Below, piece after piece: positions 6,521 to 12,896 of a DNA stretch of 12,896 nt. The notes under the pieces were generated by a model. The model was not told the origin of the DNA. It made no database searches and worked only from the letters and a program-made list of their open reading frames with translations. Within the stretch, counting starts at the first letter, position 1; each line of letters opens with the position of its first letter. A program made the translations under genes and the position numbers. This DNA is from UBA349 sp964444115 (GTDB lineage: Archaea > Methanobacteriota > Methanobacteria > Methanobacteriales > Methanobacteriaceae), in contig CAYUFT010000061.1 of the NCBI GenBank assembly GCA_964444115.1, positions 1 through 12,896 on the forward strand, given 5' to 3'.

Positions 6521-6701
6521 ATTATTAAATACAATGATTTTTTAAAAAAATATATTTTCAAATAAAATGATTAATAAAATGCTTAGTCCATAGAACGAAT
6601 CTATAAAATATTTCTTAAAATAAGTTATTTTATCAATATTAAAACCAATTAATGTAAAAAACTCCAAATGAAAAAATACTCAAAAAATAAAATAATAAAA
6701 T

Positions 6702-6732
6702 AAAAGGAATATTTGGCGTTTTTATTCCTTTT
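6702..6732 (-). terminator. Intrinsic-type terminator after the propeller/DUF11 gene
   Basis: On the minus strand AAAAGGAATA (6732-6723) pairs perfectly with TATTCCTTTT (6711-6702) across an 11-base loop. The following RNA is U-rich, with several T4-T6 runs to about 6670. It starts eight bases after the stop codon at 6740-6742. This is the clearest terminator in the window. Confidence 0.75.
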
Positions 6733-6739
6733 GAATAGG

Positions 6740-8733
6740 TTATTTCCTCTTTTTAGAACTAACTATCCCACCTAAAACCATTAAAAATGCTACAATTGCT
6801 GCTCCTATTGGAACCCCAGTATGCTGCATTCCCACATCATCAGTACTGTTGTTACTGGCTGCTTGAGCACTAACAATAATACTTTGGGTGCTGCTGGCTA
6901 AATTTGGATCATAGGTTAGTGTAGATAGAACTGGAGATATGGCATAGGTGCCTTTAGCCAGAACTTTAGTCCACACATTGAGATAGGGGTCAATTACTCC
7001 TAAATCTCCCAGATACCAAGTTATAGTGCTGGTAGATGCGTCGTAAGTGAAAGTTCCACTTTGAGCCAGGGCCTTAATGAATTGCAGTCCTTTTGGTATT
7101 TTTAAGGTCATAGTGGTGTTGTAAGCAGTTCCAGGACCATTATTTCCCACTTTAAAAGTGATTTTAATGGTGTCCCCTACTTTAGGATTTTTATTGTCCA
7201 CTAAAGTTTTGAGATACAGGTCTGATTGCTGGCCAGCTATGGCGTGTAATGAAGCTGTTGAATTTGCTTCAAAACCCCAAATACCAATGTAAAGGGTTCC
7301 GTCCTTGTTAATTGAAGGTATTCCATAAACTGAGTAGTCGTATTTCCATTTTTCGGTTCCATTAGGGTTAAGAGCTATCAAAGGACTTCCTAAAGATGCC
7401 AGATAGATAGTACCATCTGTTCCTATGACTTGGCTGGTGAATCCTTCGCCCATTGTCGGTTGGGTGTAGTTCCATAGTTTGGTTCCATTCGGGCTGAATG
7501 CATGTAGATTATTAAATGCGTCTTTTTCAGAAGGCCCGAACATGGTACTTAGATAGACCACGCCGTTGGAAGCTACTGAGGGAAGACTGATCACGAAATT
7601 ATAGGTTCCATCATTAATGGTTTGCATCCATTTAACAGTTCCGCTAGGATTGAAAGCATATAAGTGCACTTCATTGATTTCATCAATTGCTGTGGTCACG
7701 GCAGCGTATATAGTTCCATCAGGCCCTACTGCTGATCCCCAACTTGCTGATCCTATCCCCCAGGTCTTATAAAGATTTTCAGTAAAAGTATAGTTCCATT
7801 TTAAGGTTCCGTCTGGCTTAATGGCATTGAAAACTCCATAATAATCTTCATCATCGTTTTCAAAGTAGGATCCCACATAAAGGGTTCCATCTTGACTTAC
7901 TGAATTGAAAAATGTGTATATGACATCTTCTACTCCTCTATGGATTTTGTAGCTCCATTTAAGGGTTCCATCAGGGTTAATAGAATATATTTTGCCAAAA
8001 TCATGGTCACCATCGTAGAGATTTAATCCTACCATAATACTACCATCTTTTCCAATAACGGGATATGATGCCACATCAGATTCATATTCTTTAAATGTGT
8101 ATTGCCAGCGTATAGTCCCATCTGGATTAATTNNNNNNNNNNNNNNNNNNNNNNNNNNNNNNNNNNNNNNNNNNNNNNNNNNNNNNNNNNNNNNNNNNNN
8201 NNNNNNNNNNNNNNNNNNNNNNNNNNNNNNNNAGATTCATATTCTTTAAATGTGTATTGCCAGCGTATAGTCCCATCTGGATTAATTGCAGTTAGAACTG
8301 GGACGTCGCTGTCACTCATAATGTATAGGAGACCATTATCACCTATAGTTGGAGCAACTGAACTGTACAGATCTTCAAAGGTCAAATTCCATTTCATGGT
8401 TCCATCAGGATTGAGGGCATATACTGTACCGTTATCCTCTGAGCTAATGGTGAAATATATGGTTCCATCGGCACCTATAGTCTGACCAGCAATTCCATTA
8501 TCTCCACTGGTGTTAAAAACCCACTTAGTAGTGTTGTTTTGAGGTCCTAGATTTTTGGATTGTCCATTACTTTGGTTATTGGCAAAGATGTCAGGCCAGA
8601 TAGGGTCTGACTTGTTCAAAGTGTAATTAGTGTTATTGTAGGTTGTGTTACTTTCATTTCCTGGTGCGGGCGTGGCCATGGTAGGAGATAATGAAACAGT
8701 ACATATTATGAAAATCAGAGCAAAAATTGCCAT
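6740..8733 (-). CDS. Eight-bladed PQQ-like beta-propeller and DUF11 surface protein, interrupted by an assembly gap
   Basis: As given, the frame is broken by the gap at 8133-8232. Joining the two sides at their shared 55 bases gives one frame of 613 codons (612 residues from ATG 8733). The N-terminus is a signal sequence ending SPTMA, then an Asn/Thr-rich stretch with many N-x-S/T sites. Eight repeats follow, each with a W motif (such as NPDGTLKW) and a DGTIY-like strand, so the propeller looks complete. A DUF11 domain comes next (from SDLYLKTLVDN to about SIIVS). The protein ends in MQHTGVPIG, a hydrophobic helix and SSKKRK, a surface anchor. It is probably a cell-surface structural or binding protein. 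The Shine-Dalgarno GGAGGTGA lies at 8765-8772, too far from ATG 8733 but four bases from an in-frame ATA at 8758-8760. Starting there would add DKKTTAQK, an ideal signal-peptide n-region. Confidence 0.88.
8078..8132. repeat. Left copy of the 55-base sequence flanking the N gap
   Basis: These 55 bases are identical to 8233-8287. They end exactly where the Ns begin, so they are the terminal 55 bases of the left contig. This is the expected sign of two contigs sharing one k-mer, not of a biological duplication. Confidence 0.93.
8133..8232. other. Assembly gap of exactly 100 Ns
   Basis: The run is 100 unknown bases, a standard placeholder length, inside the propeller/DUF11 gene. Deleting it with one copy of the flanking repeat (155 bases, not a multiple of three) restores the reading frame. 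The true gap is therefore probably zero, with overlapping ends. Confidence 0.97.
8233..8287. repeat. Right copy of the 55-base sequence flanking the N gap
   Basis: These 55 bases are identical to 8078-8132 and begin immediately after the last N. They encode part of one propeller blade (NPDGTIRWQYTFKEYES). In a joined sequence this copy and the left copy would be one and the same. Confidence 0.93.
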
Positions 8734-8757
8734 CTTTTGGGCTGTTGTTTTTTTGTC

Positions 8758-8772
8758 TATATTTTCACCTCC
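8758..8772 (-). promoter_or_regulatory. Strong Shine-Dalgarno site placed before an in-frame ATA
   Basis: The minus strand reads GGAGGTGA, four bases, then ATA GAC AAA. This is the same perfect site used by the DUF308 gene with six-base spacing. The nearest standard start, ATG 8733, lies 31 bases beyond the site's end, which is too far for normal initiation. It decides in favour of a start near 8760. Confidence 0.6.
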
Positions 8773-9053
8773 TTTTTTTTAATCATTTTTTATAATAATC
8801 AGGAGATTTAATTAAAAAACAGCTAATGTTTAACCAATTATTGATTAAATAGAAGACCTATGGCCTTAGAAGAAACAGTGATTAAACCCCCATTATTATT
8901 TAATAATTTGTTTCTTATTAATATATAATTTTTGAAATGATTTTTGAAAAAAATTATAAGTTTTGGTGCTTTTTTGACTTTTATTAGTGTTTTATGCATT
9001 AATTACGCCTTAAATACAATTTAATAGTTAATTCAAATTTTTTTTAAATGATA

Positions 9054-9065
9054 ATATTTATATAC
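9054..9065 (+). promoter_or_regulatory. TATA box of the TetR gene
   Basis: ATATTTATATAC lies about 25 bases ahead of a predicted start near 9084-9088. This puts the palindromic operator directly at or just after the start point, a classic position for repression in archaea. Confidence 0.55.
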
Positions 9066-9087
9066 GAAATCTACATTACTATTAAAT

Positions 9088-9100
9088 ACCGACCGTCGGT
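9088..9100 (+). promoter_or_regulatory. Perfect palindrome ACCGACCGTCGGT, probable TetR operator
   Basis: ACCGAC and GTCGGT are perfect inverted repeats around a central C. The site is strikingly GC-rich (9 of 13) in a very AT-rich intergenic region. It lies 18-30 bases before the TetR start codon and at the predicted transcription start, so binding would block its own operon. TetR-family dimers typically bind such short palindromes next to their own genes. Confidence 0.75.
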
Positions 9101-9117
9101 TTTTAAGGAAGATTATT

Positions 9118-9708
9118 ATGTCTAAAAGAGAACCTAAAGAAAAGCGTATTAATGAAATTACCCAAGCAGCCATGGATGTTTTTTTAAAAAAAGGATACGA
9201 AGGTACCACTATGGAATCCATTGCACAGGAAGCAGGAATTAGTAAAGGAGGCATCTATCATCATTTTCAAAGTAAAGACATGATTTTGATGGCGGTTAAT
9301 GAAAAAATGAGTGAGAAAATGGGTGAAATAACACTTGAAGCCTCACAATGCTGTTCAGTTAAGGAGGGGATACTATACTATATAAAAAACTACATTCTCT
9401 TCTGGATAGAACACCCTAAGGAGACTAGCTTTCTCTTTTTATCACTGGCCAAGGTTCTGGACAATCAAGAGCTTTTAAGTTATTATCATGACTATACAGT
9501 TGATTACATGAACTATTTTGAGGAAGCATTTACTATGGGAATCCAATCTGGAGAATTCATCCCGCACAATGTCAAAACAAGTGCTATAACCTTGATGGCT
9601 GCTTTGGACGGAATTTTGAGTTATATGATTTTTGATAATAGCCTGCAACTGGATGAAGTTGTGCAACATTTTGAGGAGAAATTTATAAGTCCTGTTGAAG
9701 CGGATTAA
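9118..9708 (+). CDS. TetR/AcrR-family transcriptional repressor
   Basis: The protein has 196 residues, the usual length for the family. The N-terminal DNA-binding domain is clear: ITQAAMDVFLKKGYEGTTM (14-32) and the helix-turn-helix SIAQEAGISKGGIYHHFQSK (34-53). The remaining helical part (about 60-190) binds an unknown ligand and forms the dimer. A vicinal cysteine pair, C78-C79, stands at its start, which might respond to redox state or thiol-reactive compounds; that is inference. The palindrome at 9088-9100 is its likely operator. The flavodoxin/ferredoxin gene begins 64 bases downstream on the same strand with no terminator between, so the two are probably one autoregulated operon. The start follows a modest AAGGA site at about ten bases. 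Confidence 0.93.
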   Translation: MSKREPKEKRINEITQAAMDVFLKKGYEGTTMESIAQEAGISKGGIYHHFQSKDMILMAVNEKMSEKMGEITLEASQCCSVKEGILYYIKNYILFWIEHPKETSFLFLSLAKVLDNQELLSYYHDYTVDYMNYFEEAFTMGIQSGEFIPHNVKTSAITLMAALDGILSYMIFDNSLQLDEVVQHFEEKFISPVEAD

Positions 9709-9718
9709 GATTTTAATT

Positions 9719-9736
9719 GGAGTTATTATGGATTAA
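9719..9736 (+). other. Minimal start-stop element (ATG GAT TAA) between the TetR and EFR1-type genes
   Basis: GGAG (9719-9722) is followed after five bases by ATG GAT TAA (9728-9736). It lies between the TetR stop and the ATG at 9773. A two-codon frame with correctly spaced Shine-Dalgarno could affect translational coupling, or it could be chance. Confidence 0.3.
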
Positions 9737-9772
9737 AAGTTGTTAAAATTAATTAAATTAAGAAGTGATAAA

Positions 9773-10576
9773 ATGTCCACAGAATTAACAAAAAATGAGA
9801 ATATTGATCTTTATTATTTTTCAGGAACCGGAAATACGCTTTTAGTTACTAAAAAGATGGTGGAAACTTTCAAGGATAATGGAATTAAAGCCAATTTATT
9901 AAAAATAGAGGATTCAAATCCACAAGATGTTAATTTAAAACACACTATTGGTTTAGGTTTTCCAGTGGCTGAATTAACTACCTATGAATTTGTTTGGAAC
10001 TTTATTAAAGCACTTTCACCGGCCGATGGAACGAATATTTTCATGGTGGATACTCTAGCAGGAGTTTCCGGAGGAATAGTTGGGCCTTTAAGAGAGATTG
10101 TCAAAAAGAAAGGATATAATCCCATTGGGGCCCAAGAAATTATCATGCCTCCTAATATCTTCTACATCCAGGAAAAATCTGTTAATAAGAAGAAAGTAGA
10201 AGAGGGACTACTTGAAGCGGAAAAATATGCTCTTTCTATAATCAATGGAGAATCTAAATGGGGGAGAGTGCCATTACTTTCGGACATGGTTTATTATACT
10301 TCTATTATTGGCTTAAAAATAACTCACTCGGATTTAAATCAAAAATACTTCCATCTGGCCTTTGATGTGGAAAAATGTAATAAATGCGGCCAGTGTGTTA
10401 AACTGTGCCCAATAGATAACATAAGCATGGAAGAAGGAGAATTTCCAGTTAATTTGAGAGAATGCGTTTATTGTTTAAGATGCTCTTCATTTTGCCCTAA
10501 GCAGGCTATTACTACTCCTTTTAATTATAAAGGAAAGACCTATCAGGCGGTGAAGGCCAGGGAAATGCTGGAATAG
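9773..10576 (+). CDS. EFR1-type flavodoxin-like/2x[4Fe-4S] ferredoxin fusion protein, copy 2
   Basis: The product has 267 residues from ATG 9773. I chose this start because AGTGAT ends three bases upstream; an in-frame TTG at 9740 would add eleven residues without a ribosome site. The layout matches copy 1: the FMN loop FSGTGNT (16-22), MVDTLAGVSGG (91-101), then C202/C205/C208/C212 and C231/C234/C237/C241, each in CxxCxxCxxxCP form. The two copies are roughly half identical by eye over their full length, with identical tracts such as SGGIVGPLR and EIIMP, so they are old duplicates rather than a recent copy. The protein should shuttle electrons between [4Fe-4S] clusters and flavin in the cytosol. 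Its position behind a TetR gene suggests it is induced by a ligand that releases the repressor. Confidence 0.92.
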   Translation: MSTELTKNENIDLYYFSGTGNTLLVTKKMVETFKDNGIKANLLKIEDSNPQDVNLKHTIGLGFPVAELTTYEFVWNFIKALSPADGTNIFMVDTLAGVSGGIVGPLREIVKKKGYNPIGAQEIIMPPNIFYIQEKSVNKKKVEEGLLEAEKYALSIINGESKWGRVPLLSDMVYYTSIIGLKITHSDLNQKYFHLAFDVEKCNKCGQCVKLCPIDNISMEEGEFPVNLRECVYCLRCSSFCPKQAITTPFNYKGKTYQAVKAREMLE

Positions 10577-10622
10577 TAGGGTTTCTTTTATTTTTCTTTT
10601 AATCTATTTTGAATAAATTAAT

Positions 10623-11405
10623 TTAATCATCAAAAATATAGGCTCCCATACCTAAATCACCAGCATACCAACTTTTATGACCCACTTTACCTTTTTTATT
10701 ATCTGCTGCTCCAAAAACAGTTAAAAGTGGCATGAAATGGTCCGGATAAGGATGGGCCCTCTCAGAATGAGGTGATATTCTTCTGTAGTTTAAAAGAGAA
10801 TCCTCATCACCACTAGTAACAGCCTTAGTCAACCACGCCTCAAAATCAATGGCCCACTGATCAGGCTCTGCCCCAACTCTAAAGGAAGCATAACCTAAAG
10901 GATGCACGGCCCCACCACTACCCATAATCAAAATTCCTTCATTTTTTAATTCACTAATAGCATTTCCTAAATTCATATGCCTAGCAGGATCCATGTGGTG
11001 TTGTATAGATAGTTGAATGATAGGAACATCAGCTTCTGGAAACATTAAGTTCATGGGAACCCAAGCTCCATGATCGAAGCCCCGGTCATGGTTTTTCAAA
11101 GCTTCCAATCCGGCGTTCTCTATTAGGTTATAAGTCTTTCTTGCTAAATCTGGAGAACCAGGGGCCCAGTATTTGATTTCATAAAGCTCTTCAGGAAATC
11201 CATAAAAGTCGTGTATGGTATTAGGTGAAGGATTGGTGGTCACCTCAGGCACAGAAGTCTCCCAATGGGCCGAGATACATAAAACGGCCTTAACATTTTT
11301 ATATTTTACTCCCAGCTCTTTAAGGAATGTTCTGGCAGGAATATCTTCTAAGGTCAGGGTAGGGGCCCCGTGTGATATGAATATAGGTGGGATTGGTTTG
11401 GACAT
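10623..11405 (-). CDS. LigB/DODA-type extradiol dioxygenase family protein
   Basis: The protein has 260 residues from ATG 11405; a GAGTG site five bases upstream favours this over the ATG at 11432. It belongs to the class III extradiol dioxygenase (LigB) superfamily, in the 4,5-DOPA dioxygenase/YgiD branch. Evidence is the start PIFISHGAPTL (H12), CISAHWE (H47), IHDFYGFP (H65), the H106-D-R-G-F-D-H-G-AWVP segment, SGGAVHPLG (H168) and AHPYPDHFMPLL (H218, H223). These histidines form the metal site in the family, where zinc or iron is bound in the cytoplasm. The best known activity opens catechol rings with oxygen, which is unexpected in a strict anaerobe, so the real substrate is unknown. The gene converges with the second flavodoxin/ferredoxin gene, with 46 bases between their ends. 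Confidence 0.88.
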   Translation of the reverse strand: MSKPIPPIFISHGAPTLTLEDIPARTFLKELGVKYKNVKAVLCISAHWETSVPEVTTNPSPNTIHDFYGFPEELYEIKYWAPGSPDLARKTYNLIENAGLEALKNHDRGFDHGAWVPMNLMFPEADVPIIQLSIQHHMDPARHMNLGNAISELKNEGILIMGSGGAVHPLGYASFRVGAEPDQWAIDFEAWLTKAVTSGDEDSLLNYRRISPHSERAHPYPDHFMPLLTVFGAADNKKGKVGHKSWYAGDLGMGAYIFDD

Positions 11406-11795
11406 GATTTCACTCGAGTTTATTGTTATCATATTTGTTTATCATGGCTAAAATATCTAATTAAATCTCACTTTTTCATTCAAAATAAATTCATTTTTCA
11501 CTAAATTTTAATTATAAGACTTCATTTTCATATCTTCAATACATTAAGGATATAGGCCTTATTAGAAGAAAATTTTAAATGAATAAAACGAAATTATATA
11601 TTATTCTAATTTAAATGAAATAATAGAAGAACTTTATTCCATTGAATCAAGTTATAAAAAATTTTAAAAGTTCATTTTTCTTATAAACAATAATTTTAGG
11701 AATAAATTTTTATATGAACAATATTAAAGGTTATCACAATATTTTATCAATTTATCAAGTATTTAATGAGATTTGCATTAATGTGGGTTATTTAA
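11406..11795. promoter_or_regulatory. Divergent intergenic region before hsdS
   Basis: About 390 very AT-rich bases lie between two diverging genes. Toward the minus strand a TATA-like run lies near 11446-11466. Toward the plus strand, TTTTTATATG at 11707-11716 could serve hsdS with a leader of about 60 bases. A small inverted repeat, TAAGG (11545-11549) with CCTTA (11557-11561), and a perfect 8-base tandem pair TTTATCAA (11743-11758) are present. I see no gene in this stretch. Confidence 0.45.
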
Positions 11796-12896
11796 ATGAG
11801 CAATGAATATACTTCAGCAGCAGAATGGGAAGAGGTAAATCTTTTCAAATATATGGCTATGGTCAAATCTGGTGTTGTGAAATTCAATGGATTTAAAAAA
11901 TACATTTCTACTTATTTATCCACATCATCCAGAATAACTGATCATTTTGAGGTCACTTATGATTCCCGGCCCAATAAGGCCAATATGGAATTTGAAGAAA
12001 ATGACATAATATTTGCTAAGGCCAAAAATAATGCTAATGTTTATTTAATTGATTCTGATTCCAGTGATAATTTATATTCAACTGGATTTTTTGGTTTGAG
12101 AATTAAAAAAAATGATAAAATACTGCCAAAATTTGTATTTTACTGGCTGCGGAGCAATCTATTCCAAAAAGAAAAGGATAGAAATTGTAAAGGAATAATT
12201 AAGGAATCTATTAATTACTCTGCATTAAAAAATTTTGTAATTCCCCTTCCACCCATGGAAACCCAAAAAGAAATTGTGGAAATCCTTGAAAAGGCTGAAA
12301 AATTAAAGGAATGGCGTCCTAAAGCGGACAAATTATCGGCTGACTATTTGGAGAGAGTATTCCTGGAGATGTTTGGTGATCCTTTTACAAATCCAAATAT
12401 CTGGGAAGAAAAAACATTGGGTGAGGCTTGTTATACCATCAAAAATGGATTACATACAGTCCGCTATATGGATGAAGGAATTCCTTTTATTTTTGCTAAA
12501 GATATTATAAATGGACCTGATGATTTTGAAAACAATGGCCATAGTAAATATATTAGTCTGGCAGATTATCTAAAATTTATAAATAAATGCCGTCCTGAAA
12601 AGGGCGATGTTCTTTATACGAGAGGGTTTATAACGGGATTTGCTAAATATGTTGATAATGATCGTGATTTCTCTATTTGTGAGCATTTAGCAGTTTTAAA
12701 ATTTGATGTGAATCAAATTAATGGCCTCTTTTTAGAGTATATGTTAAATTCAGATTACTGCTATAATCAATCTAGGATATTTACTCGAGATGCATTTAAT
12801 CAAAATCTGGTAATTGCTCAGATGAAAAGAATAAAGATATTAATCCCACCAATAGATCTTCAAAACCAATTCGCAGAGTTTGTGCAGGAAATAGAA
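11796..12896 (+). CDS. hsdS: Type I restriction-modification specificity subunit HsdS, cut by window edge
   Basis: I translated this frame by hand: it is open from ATG 11796 to the last base (367 codons). It has the HsdS plan. A first target-recognition domain (about 10-152) ends in VIPLPPMETQKEIVEILEKA (148-167), the start of the conserved spacer helix. The helix runs to about 195, and the junction FLEMFGDPFTNP leads into a second recognition domain (from about 202). The second repeat of the motif, ILIPPIDLQNQFAEFVQEIE, falls at the right edge. HsdS chooses the DNA site for the methylase/nuclease complex. The full protein should be only slightly longer. No hsdM or hsdR is within the window; they would have to lie to the right, since the left neighbour is unrelated and divergent. 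A weak GGGTTA site precedes the ATG. Confidence 0.88.
   Translation, partial: MSNEYTSAAEWEEVNLFKYMAMVKSGVVKFNGFKKYISTYLSTSSRITDHFEVTYDSRPNKANMEFEENDIIFAKAKNNANVYLIDSDSSDNLYSTGFFGLRIKKNDKILPKFVFYWLRSNLFQKEKDRNCKGIIKESINYSALKNFVIPLPPMETQKEIVEILEKAEKLKEWRPKADKLSADYLERVFLEMFGDPFTNPNIWEEKTLGEACYTIKNGLHTVRYMDEGIPFIFAKDIINGPDDFENNGHSKYISLADYLKFINKCRPEKGDVLYTRGFITGFAKYVDNDRDFSICEHLAVLKFDVNQINGLFLEYMLNSDYCYNQSRIFTRDAFNQNLVIAQMKRIKILIPPIDLQNQFAEFVQEIE

Larger units (their letters stand above)
8734..9117. promoter_or_regulatory. Divergent intergenic region between the propeller/DUF11 gene and the TetR gene
   Basis: This stretch of about 384 bases separates two diverging genes. Toward the minus strand it holds GGAGGTGA (8765-8772) and TATA-like runs at 8784-8797 and about 8805-8820. 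Toward the plus strand it holds the TetR promoter (about 9054-9065) and the palindrome at 9088-9100. A tandem pair of ATTTTTGAAA (8928-8937 and 8940-8949) lies in the middle. I see no RNA gene and no credible small protein gene in the rest. Confidence 0.55.

Noticed and set aside
8078..8287. The 55-base duplication as a real tandem repeat or slipped-strand switch in the surface protein gene
   Set aside because: The copies end exactly at the N boundaries, and merging them restores the frame and blade count, which fits an assembly overlap far better.
8102..8485. Plus-strand open frame running through the N gap
   Set aside because: It only stays open because Ns cannot encode stops, and it is antisense to the propeller repeats.
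9734..9747. The 13-mer AAAAGTTGTTAAA is shared with the 3' end of the first EFR1-type gene (about 4475), suggesting a duplication remnant
   Set aside because: The match does not extend on either side and is AT-rich, so chance is more likely than a relic of tandem duplication.
11743..11758. Tandem TTTATCAA pair before hsdS, considered as a CRISPR or recombination-site fragment
   Set aside because: It is only two 8-base units with no spacers and no flanking structure; no CRISPR-like periodicity occurs anywhere in the window.

Overview
The window looks like chromosomal DNA of a methanogenic archaeon, most likely in the Methanobacteriaceae (Methanobacterium-like). The reasons are the low GC content, GGAGGTGA-type Shine-Dalgarno sites next to archaeal TATA-like promoters, T-tract terminators, and gene families typical of these methanogens: DUF2098, PRC-barrel, HisKA_2 sensor kinases, flavodoxin-ferredoxin fusions of the EFR1 type, and DUF11 surface proteins. 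The species call is inference; there is no rRNA or marker gene here.

Layout. 1-590 (minus): 5' part of a site-2-protease-like membrane metalloprotease that runs off the left edge and lacks the expected second zinc motif. 842-1465 (minus): Hsp20-type small heat-shock protein with a long charged N-terminal arm. 1703-1981 (plus): PRC-barrel protein. 2115-2420 (plus): DUF2098 protein. 2615-3637 (plus): soluble PAS/HisKA_2/HATPase sensor kinase, followed after 62 bp by 3700-4497 (plus), a flavodoxin-like protein with two [4Fe-4S] motifs. 4699-5214 (plus): six-helix DUF308/HdeD-like membrane protein with complementary hairpin loops in its 5' and 3' flanks. 5399-6478 (minus): secreted GH26-like glycoside hydrolase. 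6740-8733 (minus): eight-bladed PQQ-like beta-propeller plus DUF11 surface protein, interrupted by an assembly gap. 9118-9708 (plus): TetR-family repressor with a perfect palindrome at its predicted transcription start, followed by 9773-10576 (plus), a second flavodoxin/ferredoxin paralogue. 10623-11405 (minus): LigB/DODA-type dioxygenase family protein. 11796-12896 (plus): type I restriction specificity subunit HsdS, open at the right edge.

How the parts may fit. The two flavodoxin/ferredoxin paralogues are about half identical by eye, and each sits behind a different signalling gene (a PAS histidine kinase and a TetR repressor). This suggests two separately controlled electron-transfer or redox-stress modules. 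The GH26-like enzyme and the propeller/DUF11 protein form a block of two exported proteins on the same strand. Hsp20, PRC-barrel and DUF308 genes fit general envelope or stress functions. The HsdS start marks the edge of a restriction-modification locus.

The most solid unusual observation is technical. The 100-N gap is flanked by the same 55 bases on both sides. Removing 155 bases (the Ns plus one copy) restores one uninterrupted frame with eight regularly spaced propeller blades, so the gap is almost certainly an artificial join of overlapping contigs. Two genes (the propeller protein and the first flavodoxin/ferredoxin) also have good Shine-Dalgarno sites placed just ahead of an ATA or ATT codon rather than a standard start. 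I found no tRNA, rRNA, CRISPR array or clear insertion sequence.
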